A stretch of 64,000 bases of DNA, from NCBI RefSeq assembly GCF_041227145.1, contig NZ_JBGFSP010000003.1, positions 496,001-560,000 on the forward strand, written 5' to 3'. Each line of letters starts with the position of its first letter. Within the stretch, counting starts at the first letter, position 1. Made by a program: the position numbers and the translations under genes. Shown piece after piece: positions 58,013 to 64,000 of this stretch. The DNA comes from Bacteroides sp. AN502(2024). GTDB lineage: Bacteria > Bacteroidota > Bacteroidia > Bacteroidales > Bacteroidaceae. The notes under the pieces are model-generated. The model ran no database searches, was not told the origin of the DNA, and saw nothing but the letters and a program-made list of their open reading frames with translations.

Positions 58013-58045
58013 CCCGTCATTGATAAAATCCATATCAATGGCGGG
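58013..58045 (-). terminator. Orphan terminator-like hairpin, minus strand
   Basis: CCCGCCATTGAT pairs with ATCAATGACGGG, followed on the minus strand by AATTTTTCATTTTTT. No minus-strand gene is recognised upstream of it before the IS element. Confidence 0.55.
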
Positions 58046-58087
58046 TTGCATCACACATGACCATATACGCATAAGCAAATCAGTTCT

Positions 58088-58114
58088 CCGGATTTATTCA
58101 ATCCGGTTTCTTTT
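58088..58114 (+). terminator. Orphan terminator-like hairpin, plus strand
   Basis: CCGGATT (58088-58094) pairs with AATCCGG (58100-58106), followed by TTTCTTTT. Confidence 0.55.
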
Positions 58115-58432
58115 GATTGCCTAACGGACAGCATCCTGGCAGGCAATTGTCCCAATTAGAAATGCATGTGGGAATCATCTTCTATAGAACTGTCTCAACG
58201 GACTCTCATCATGCAATTCTCAATCAGAGAGGCTCCATTGCCATGGTTCATAATATAAGCAAATTCATTTTTTTATCACTCTTCAAGATAAAGCCCAAAT
58301 CTTTGATGCCAATTGATATGGTACTATTACAAGCAATATATGCAGGACAGATGCATAATCCGTGCATTAAATGACTACATAAACCAATGATGATAACATA
58401 CCTATTTAGAATACAGAACATCTTTATCGAAG

Positions 58433-59768
58433 CAATATTGTCCTAAATAAATTTTGAGCATGAGCTAACTGACTATACTGTTAAGTATAGCCTCGAGAGT
58501 TCAAAATCAATCCCCCCCTAATCGTTTTCGATGGTTTCGGGAGGTGGTGTAAATGGTTGATCAAGCCATTTTTGGAGGTCGATTTTGGTAAATGTGTTCA
58601 GCCGGAGGGTGACCACAAGGTTAGCCAATGCCCATTTGTATCTTGCGATGTGCTTTAGCCATGTCAGAATCAGCATTGTAGTCATAGCAGTCCATATTTG
58701 GGTCTCTACGGCATTGCGGGATGTGCCGATAAAGCTCTTGATGCGTAGCAGTTGCTTGAGGTTGCGAAAGAAGATTTCTATGTTCCACCGAGCCTTGTAC
58801 AGAGCCGCTATGCTTGATGCTGCCAATGTGAAGTTGTTTGTGAGTAGCTCAACCTCAAAACCGTGTTCATCGTTCCATACTGCGATGCGACGTAAACGTT
58901 TGGGATATTTGGATTTGGCCGCCGAGAGTTCGAACTCGATTATTTCGTCAATAAGTACATTCTGAGCGTGTTTTTCAGGCAAAGGCAACTCCTCTATGGC
59001 TTTGTACCGGATATTGTCTTTATGACGCACTACAAAGAACACGTTGCTGCTGTCCCAATTATTCAGCAATGAGTAGTCACAGTAGCCTCGGTCGGCTACT
59101 ACAATACTATACGGATGTAACTCAATATCAAAAGCAGCTTTGTTGTCGGTGGTTTTGCCATCGGTGATATTCACGAACTCCGGCAAAAGACTGTCATAGT
59201 CCAATAGCGTGTGCATCTTGACCGCCCCCTTGGTGGTAGTGTAATGTGCCCAGTCATATATTGACAGAGTCAATGACACCAATGTGGAGTCGAGCAGTTT
59301 TATCGGCATCTTGAAACGGAACTTTCTTCGTTGCCATAGGGCTTGCTGTCCGAAATACTGAAACAACGAGTAGAATATGCCGCGAAAAACCGAACTGTCT
59401 CGGTTGGCGTTCTGATATGCTACCGTTGACTTGGATGGTGCACGGTTGATTCCCAAATGATTGAGGTTGCCGGTGGCTGATTTCAGCCCGTTTGAGATAT
59501 CTCTGACTGAATCACATCCTGAGAATTGGCTGAAAATCATGCTAACAAACTGACTCCATGTATTGTAGCCCTTACAATGCTTGTCTGACCCCGAAGATTT
59601 TATGATTTTCCTGATATTTTCTTTCGGGAGATGTGATATTACCTGTGCGAAAAGTGTTATATTTGCCATAGGAAGTAGATGAGTTGGTAGCTCGCTACTA
59701 AGGTAGTCATTTTACCTTAGTTCTACTTCCTTTTTATTTGTTCCCCCAATTTATTTAGGACAATATTG
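58433..59768 (-). mobile_element. IS4-family insertion sequence, copy 2 (1336 bp)
   Basis: It has the same terminal inverted repeats as copy 1 and its own 9-bp target duplication TTATCGAAG (58424-58432 and 59769-59777). It has the same orientation as copy 1, 17.3 kb away. It is one base longer in a C run. Its right end lies about 50 bp upstream of the rpmE2 -7 box. Confidence 0.95.
58518..59669 (-). CDS. IS4-family transposase (copy 2)
   Basis: This 383-residue intact transposase is identical to that of copy 1 except for one Ile to Val change (EVELLTNN). It has the same DDE residues and the YKARWNIEIFFRNLKQLL signature, and the same hairpin leader upstream. Confidence 0.95.
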   Translation of the reverse strand: MANITLFAQVISHLPKENIRKIIKSSGSDKHCKGYNTWSQFVSMIFSQFSGCDSVRDISNGLKSATGNLNHLGINRAPSKSTVAYQNANRDSSVFRGIFYSLFQYFGQQALWQRRKFRFKMPIKLLDSTLVSLTLSIYDWAHYTTTKGAVKMHTLLDYDSLLPEFVNITDGKTTDNKAAFDIELHPYSIVVADRGYCDYSLLNNWDSSNVFFVVRHKDNIRYKAIEELPLPEKHAQNVLIDEIIEFELSAAKSKYPKRLRRIAVWNDEHGFEVELLTNNFTLAASSIAALYKARWNIEIFFRNLKQLLRIKSFIGTSRNAVETQIWTAMTTMLILTWLKHIARYKWALANLVVTLRLNTFTKIDLQKWLDQPFTPPPETIEND

Positions 59769-59818
59769 TTATCGAAGATTTTTTCCATAAAACCTTTTTC
59801 TATTTCACAGAAAAACAT

Positions 59819-59826
59819 TACCTTTG
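59819..59826 (+). promoter_or_regulatory. -7 box of rpmE2
   Basis: TACCTTTG on the plus strand, 74 bases before the ATG at 59901. Confidence 0.6.
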
Positions 59827-59900
59827 CGCACTGAAAATGACCATTACACTATTTCTTACCAAAATAGTAACAGAATATAAATTAAAAAACAGATACTGAA

Positions 59901-60155
59901 ATGAAAAAAGGCCTTCATCCAGAATCATACCGTCCGGTAGTATTTAAAGATATGTCAAATGGTGACATGTTTTTATCTAAGTCAACTGTAGCAACCAAAG
60001 AAACCATCGAATTCGAAGGTGAAACTTATCCGTTGCTGAAGATTGAAATCTCAAACACTTCTCACCCGTTCTATACAGGTAAATCTACATTGGTGGATAC
60101 TGCTGGTCGTGTTGATAAGTTCATGAGCCGTTACGGTGACCGCAAGAAGAAATAA
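59901..60155 (+). CDS. rpmE2: 50S ribosomal protein L31, type B
   Basis: This 84-residue protein starts [20 protein letters not shown] and ends [14 protein letters not shown], typical of L31. It lacks cysteines altogether, so it is the zinc-free type B form. The IS4 copy 2 insertion upstream leaves its -7 box intact. Confidence 0.97.
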   Translation: MKKGLHPESYRPVVFKDMSNGDMFLSKSTVATKETIEFEGETYPLLKIEISNTSHPFYTGKSTLVDTAGRVDKFMSRYGDRKKK

Positions 60156-60172
60156 TTCGATTTTTCGCGAAA

Positions 60173-60236
60173 GATGAAAAAAGAGAAGGTGTGTCGTAAT
60201 GAACGATACGCCTTCTTTTTTTCATCACCTATAAAG
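60173..60236 (+). terminator. Hairpin after rpmE2, overlapping the IS1182 left end
   Basis: GATGAAAAAAGAGAAGG...GTCGT pairs with ACGAT...CCTTCTTTTTTTCATC with small bulges. It would end rpmE2 transcription. Its left arm is also one copy of the 20-bp inverted repeat that flanks the IS1182 transposase, so it could be partly IS sequence. Confidence 0.65.
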
Positions 60237-62029
60237 AATCAGTAAACCTTCTTCAAGCTGCGCTCTTTTGAAGATTTGTTTGATAAATGTGTTCCCCCCA
60301 TCTGAAAAGAGCGGGTACAAGTTTATAAAACAGTTTAATCATCCAGTCTATACCTTCTTTTCTCATTTTTGCACACATCTTTTTTATATTGAAGGCAATG
60401 GCCAAGAATGCGAAGTCCATAAAGACCTTCTCCTTTCCAAAATGGCGGAAACGTTTGTAGTTCATATTATATTTTATTTGCCCGAACACAGCTTCCGGTT
60501 CTATACATCTTTGCCCTCTGTGTTTCAGTCCTTCTTCGGAACATAGTAATTCTTTGGCTTTCTGCCTGTATTTCCTGAGTCTGTGATTCAGTTCTATTGT
60601 CCTGTTTCCCTTTGCCTTAAAACATAGACATCTCAACGGACACCCTTCACATCTGACGGCTCTGTACCTGGCATTTTCGCTTACATATCCGGATGCAGTT
60701 TTCACATGCCCGGTTCCTGTCCTCCGCATCTTTTGTCCCATGGGGCAGATGCAATAGTCATGTTCTTCATTGTAATAGAAGTTTTCGGCCTTGAACGGAT
60801 TCGGTTTGAATCCGGGTCGCTGTTCCATGTGGAAGTAGTTGTATTTGACGTAGGCTTCCATATCGTTTTCAGACATGAAACGGTAATTTTCCTCAGAACC
60901 ATATCCGGAGTCGGCAACCACCATATGGGCCAATCTGTCGTATCTGCCTGAAAAGGATTGCAGGAAAGGTATCATGGTCAGTGTATCCGTAGGATTGGAG
61001 AAAAGAGCGAAGTCGGTAATGAATTGGTTCTCGGTACCGATCTGAAGGTTGTAGCCGGGTTTTGTCTGCCCGTTACGCATGGCGTCCTCCTTCATCCTCA
61101 TAAAAGTGGCATCCTTGTCTGTCTTGGAATAGGAGTTGCGAGCTTGCAGATTTTCCAGATGACCGTCGTATTCCTGCAGTTTATCTCTGTGTTCTTCCAG
61201 CTCCTTGAGCTGTTTGCGTTTCTTTTTCAGTGCAGTCTTTTCCTCTTTCGTGCAAGGATCGGGAGCCTGTGCAAGTGCATTACGTAATTCTCCCGCCATT
61301 TCGGTCAGCATAGTCGGAGTAAACTCTATCCCCTCATTGGTCTCTGATGATTTCTCCTGAGCGATGAACTCGTCTATCTGACCTAATAGTACATGTATTT
61401 TCTTCATCAGGCGTTCACGGTTCCGTTCGACCGTTTTTCTCCAGACGAAAGTGTACTTGTTTGCCTTGGATTCGATTTTTGTACCGTCAATGTATTCCAC
61501 ATTCAGGCTGATGAAACCTTTGGAAGAAAGCAGAAGTACGGTTTGGGTAAACACCTCGTTGATTTCCTTCTTCACCCGGTTGCGGAATCGGTTGATGGTA
61601 ATGAAATCCGGTTTCTCGTATCCGGCCAGCCATATATAATGGATATCACGATGGAGTAGCTTTTCTATTTTCCGGCAGGAGTAGATGTTGTTCATGTAGG
61701 CATACAGAATAACCTTGAGCATCATTCGGGGATGGTAAGCACTACGGCCGCATTCCTTGTATAACTTTCTGAAACCTTCAAGATTCAGGCTTTCAACCAG
61801 AACGTCAACCATGCGAACCGGATCGTTTTCTGCAATATCCTCATCGATTCTCCCAGGAAAAAGCACTGTTTGGTTGGGAATGTAAGGACGAAAATGTATC
61901 TTTGTCATAGTGTAAATTTTATGCTTAAAGATACAAAATCTTTAGGTAATAACAAAGCCCCTGCTTGTGAAAGTCGGGGCTTTGGGCAAAAAAAGAAGGT
62001 GCGCATTTTGACACACCTTCTCTTTTTTC
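60176..62029 (-). mobile_element. IS1182-family insertion sequence
   Basis: GAAAAAAGAGAAGGTGTGTC at 60176-60195 and its exact complement at 62010-62029 bracket one transposase gene, and similarity continues inward (CCTTCTTTTTTT on both sides). These may be the terminal inverted repeats. They may instead be the two arms of a terminator hairpin into whose loop the element inserted, in which case the true ends are about 60196 and 62009. No target duplication is evident. A hairpin AAAGCCCC/GGGGCTTT upstream of the transposase may shield it from outside transcription. Confidence 0.75.
60253..61908 (-). CDS. IS1182-family transposase
   Basis: This 551-residue protein has an N-terminal domain typical of the family (RPYIPNQTVLFPGRIDEDI, AYHPRMMLKVILYAYMNNI), a charged coiled-coil insert (about 205-255) and the DDE domain (YIDGTKIESKANKY, VVADSGYGSEENY). 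A cysteine-rich segment (CEGCPLRCLC) precedes the final part (EAVFGQIKYNMNYKRFRHFG, with the catalytic Glu). It is full length with no break, so probably active. Confidence 0.95.
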   Translation of the reverse strand: MTKIHFRPYIPNQTVLFPGRIDEDIAENDPVRMVDVLVESLNLEGFRKLYKECGRSAYHPRMMLKVILYAYMNNIYSCRKIEKLLHRDIHYIWLAGYEKPDFITINRFRNRVKKEINEVFTQTVLLLSSKGFISLNVEYIDGTKIESKANKYTFVWRKTVERNRERLMKKIHVLLGQIDEFIAQEKSSETNEGIEFTPTMLTEMAGELRNALAQAPDPCTKEEKTALKKKRKQLKELEEHRDKLQEYDGHLENLQARNSYSKTDKDATFMRMKEDAMRNGQTKPGYNLQIGTENQFITDFALFSNPTDTLTMIPFLQSFSGRYDRLAHMVVADSGYGSEENYRFMSENDMEAYVKYNYFHMEQRPGFKPNPFKAENFYYNEEHDYCICPMGQKMRRTGTGHVKTASGYVSENARYRAVRCEGCPLRCLCFKAKGNRTIELNHRLRKYRQKAKELLCSEEGLKHRGQRCIEPEAVFGQIKYNMNYKRFRHFGKEKVFMDFAFLAIAFNIKKMCAKMRKEGIDWMIKLFYKLVPALFRWGEHIYQTNLQKSAA

Positions 62030-62090
62030 TTTTTTTATCATAGGACATGAGAAAAAACTTCTCGCCAACCTTATATAAAAAAAACAAAAG

Positions 62091-62192
62091 AAGAGGGTGT
62101 GTCAAAATTCCCTTTTTGAAGAAATGACCCCTGCTATAGCTATCTGTAGCAGGGGTAAATCTTTATATTCAGGCATTATGACACACCCTCTT
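62091..62192. repeat. 102-bp palindromic element with inner hairpin
   Basis: AAGAGGGTGTGTCAAAAT at the left and ATTATGACACACCCTCTT at the right are inverted copies (one mismatch). Inside, ACCCCTGCTA and TAGCAGGGGT (62127-62156) form a second hairpin. The outer arms resemble the repeats flanking the neighbouring IS1182 element and the terminator at 36597. It lies 62 bp beyond the oadB stop and may be the operon's terminator with an insert in its loop, or a miniature IS1182-related element. Confidence 0.75.
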
Positions 62193-62254
62193 TTATTCAT
62201 TTAAGGCTTTTCAAATATTCAGCCTCTTTACTACTCATATCAGTTGCTTCAGCA

Positions 62255-63490
62255 TTACGCAAGGAAAGAAATCAACACACCCGCAGCTACGGCAGAACCG
62301 ATTACTCCGGAGATGTTGCTTGCCATACAATATTGCAATACGTGATTCTTCGGATCGTATTTCAAAGCTATCTCATTGGCAACACGGCTCGCCATCGGAA
62401 CGGCACTCAAACCGGTTGCACCGATAAGCGGATTGATTTTCTTCTTCGAGAAAAGATTTACGAGTTTTACAAAGAAGATGCCACCGGTAATGGAAAGAGC
62501 GAATGCAAGGAACCCACCGATCACGATACCGATTGTTGTCCAGTTAAGAAATGCTTCAGCCGTCATCGTTGCCCCAACAGACAATCCGAGGAAAATGGTT
62601 GCAGCATTCATGATACTGTTGGAAGCTGCATCGAACAAGCGGAATGTGTTGGTACCGATTTCTTTCACCAAGTTACCAAACATCAGCATACCAATCAAAG
62701 GCACTGCACTTGGCACGAAGAGAGCAACAACGGTAGTTACCACAATCGGGAAGATAATCTTCAACACACGCAGGTTCTTGATTTCAGTCTTTGAAGGATA
62801 CATTTTTTCCTGTTCTTTCATGTTAATGCTCAACTCCTTCTTAGTGCAGAACAGTTTCACTACCAACGGAATAATCACAGGGACAAGCGCCATGTACGAA
62901 TAAGCTGCAATGGCAATCGGGCCCAGCAGATGTGGTGCCAGCTTGATGGTTGTAAAGATGGCTGTCGGACCATCCGCACCACCGATAATACCCAAAGAAG
63001 CAGCTTCTTTCGGAGTGAATCCCATCAGAATAGCTACCAGCAATACGGTAAAGATACCCAACTGTGCGGCTGCACCGAAAATAGAAAGACGCAGGTTGCG
63101 TAACATCGGTCCGAAATCTGTCAACGCACCGACCCCCATAAAAATAACCGGAGGCAGGAAACCTGTTTTAATCAGCATATAGTAAATAAAGTTCATCAGA
63201 CCCAATTCATGGGCAATGTCATGCAAAGGCATTTCCCAGATGTTCTTCAACACTCCGTTTACCATCACCATACCATTCTCATCGGCCTGAATCACGCCCA
63301 TATCTCCTCCGGGAAAGTTGGCTAACAACACACCGAAAGCAATAGGAACAAGCAACAACGGCTCGTACTGTTTCTTAATACCCAGATAGAGCAAAACGAA
63401 CGCAATAGCATACATTATCAGAAACTGCGGATCGGCAATGATATTGCTGAACGCAGTCATGTCATACAAATTCTCAAATATTTCGTTCAT
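62255..63490 (-). CDS. oadB: Sodium-pumping oxaloacetate decarboxylase-like beta subunit
   Basis: This 411-residue membrane protein is a paralog of the mmdB product. It has the same core motif SLGIIGGADGPTAIFTTIK (about 165-183) and C-terminal GATGLSAVPMASR. It has an extra N-terminal segment and a longer loop between helices. It pairs with a biotinylated alpha-type subunit immediately upstream (1-bp overlap of stop and start), so it probably belongs to an oxaloacetate decarboxylase or related Na+ pump. Confidence 0.94.
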   Translation of the reverse strand: MNEIFENLYDMTAFSNIIADPQFLIMYAIAFVLLYLGIKKQYEPLLLVPIAFGVLLANFPGGDMGVIQADENGMVMVNGVLKNIWEMPLHDIAHELGLMNFIYYMLIKTGFLPPVIFMGVGALTDFGPMLRNLRLSIFGAAAQLGIFTVLLVAILMGFTPKEAASLGIIGGADGPTAIFTTIKLAPHLLGPIAIAAYSYMALVPVIIPLVVKLFCTKKELSINMKEQEKMYPSKTEIKNLRVLKIIFPIVVTTVVALFVPSAVPLIGMLMFGNLVKEIGTNTFRLFDAASNSIMNAATIFLGLSVGATMTAEAFLNWTTIGIVIGGFLAFALSITGGIFFVKLVNLFSKKKINPLIGATGLSAVPMASRVANEIALKYDPKNHVLQYCMASNISGVIGSAVAAGVLISFLA

Positions 63491-64000
63491 TATCCTATCT
63501 TCATTAATACATCATCTTCTGAAACAGCATCTCCCGGGTTGGCACAGATAGCAGTCACCGTACCACCAAACTCTGCACGAATAGCATTGTAGGTCTTCAT
63601 CGCTTCCACATAGCAGATTACATCCCCTTCTTTCACGGTGTCACCCACTTTCAAAGCGGTTTCCTGCGCATTCTTCACCAAGAAGAACTTGCCTTCCAAC
63701 GGAGAAAGCACTTCTTTGCCCTCTCCTGCCGGAGCAGCACCCGCAGGAGCAACGGGAAGTTCGGTATCGCCGTAAGCCACCGTCACACGATAAGCCTGTC
63801 CGTCTACCTGCACGGTCAGTGTTTTCGGTTTGGCATCCTCTGTCGGTGATTTATCTTTTTCGACACGGCGTTTAGCCACATCTTCCAAGAAGTCTTTTTT
63901 GGCTTTACCACTCTTATAAGCCTCATATTGGGCTGGATGCATGGCATATTCAAAGAGTTCTTCATCATCCTGTCCCACTTCCCATTTATTCTCTTTCATC
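63490..64000 (-). CDS. oadA: Biotinylated carboxyltransferase alpha subunit, C-terminal part only
   Basis: The frame is open to the right edge, so only the last 170 or so residues are seen. They contain the end of the carboxyltransferase C-domain (WEVGQDDEELFEYAMHPAQYE, about 6-25 of the visible part). A linker rich in Ala, Pro and Lys and a biotinyl domain with the attachment motif VEAMKTYNAI follow. The usual Met after the biotinyl Lys is Thr here. It is most likely OadA or a pyruvate/oxaloacetate carboxyltransferase; a stand-alone short biotin carrier starting at the Met near 63999 is less likely because the first 40 residues belong to the larger family's tail. Confidence 0.8.
   Translation of the reverse strand, partial: MKENKWEVGQDDEELFEYAMHPAQYEAYKSGKAKKDFLEDVAKRRVEKDKSPTEDAKPKTLTVQVDGQAYRVTVAYGDTELPVAPAGAAPAGEGKEVLSPLEGKFFLVKNAQETALKVGDTVKEGDVICYVEAMKTYNAIRAEFGGTVTAICANPGDAVSEDDVLMKIG

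Larger units (their letters stand above)
57761..58432. other. Gene-free interval between aldolase and IS copy 2
   Basis: No gene is supported. It contains two terminator-like hairpins in opposite directions (listed separately) with no visible gene in front of either, so it may hold a small RNA or the ruins of a gene. Confidence 0.5.

Noticed and set aside
39751..59768. Composite transposon made of the two IS4 copies
   Set aside because: Each copy has a different 9-bp target duplication on its own two sides, and the DNA between looks like normal chromosome, so they are independent insertions.

Overview
The window reads as a chromosomal segment of a gut Bacteroides. The signs are several SusC/SusD pairs, a hybrid two-component regulator, an ECF sigma/FecR pair, -7 boxes of the Bacteroides type (TAnnTTTG), the methylmalonyl-CoA decarboxylase genes of the succinate-propionate route, and zinc-free type B ribosomal protein L31. 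The gene order looks like the B. thetaiotaomicron group to me, but I could not run a comparison, so species is inference.

Layout. (1) 1-5936, minus strand: a SusC/SusD transport operon ending in a surface lipoprotein that runs off the left edge; a direct-repeat operator candidate lies just upstream. (2) 6769-8990, minus: a MurU-like sugar-1-P nucleotidyltransferase and an AmgK-like kinase fused to a RapZ C-terminal domain, suggesting cell-wall sugar recycling. (3) 9151-13101, plus: a hybrid two-component sensor/regulator, convergent with transaldolase. (4) 14408-23640, minus: ECF sigma, FecR anti-sigma, SusC with an STN domain, SusD and a zinc metalloprotease, one regulated uptake operon. (5) 23740-28374, minus: a double-ATPase ABC protein, a type I pullulanase lipoprotein, ruvC and a DUF4286 gene. 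(6) 28492-36551, plus: tRNA-Ala, pheS, an MFS transporter, nth, pgk and a TPR protein. (7) 36652-39455, minus: Maf, KdsC-like phosphatase, DUF2520, a small membrane protein and a nitroreductase. (8) 39751-59768: two almost identical IS4-family elements flank a second SusC/SusD operon (with DUF4843, PKD-like and TlpA lipoproteins), a frameshifted GNAT gene, the methylmalonyl-CoA epimerase/decarboxylase operon and class II aldolase. (9) 59901-64000: rpmE2, an IS1182-family element, and the end of an oxaloacetate decarboxylase-like operon (OadB and the C-terminal end of a biotinylated alpha subunit).

The most unusual structure lies between genes. Three intergenic regions carry arrays of the same strict 22-bp unit (about AAACAGAGGCTCTATT plus six variable bases). 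Two of these arrays are preceded by an almost identical 30-bp leader. A fourth region has an unrelated 21-22-bp array whose units are also small dyads. I know of no function for these and regard them as the best candidate here for something undescribed. Next to them are nested palindromic elements with ACCCCTGC hairpin cores (14.2 kb and 62.1 kb) that look like miniature mobile or terminator-invading elements.

Metabolically, pgk, class II aldolase and transaldolase serve central sugar metabolism. The mce-mmd operon and the oad genes supply the sodium-pumping decarboxylase end of propionate fermentation. The SusCD operons and pullulanase feed nutrients in.
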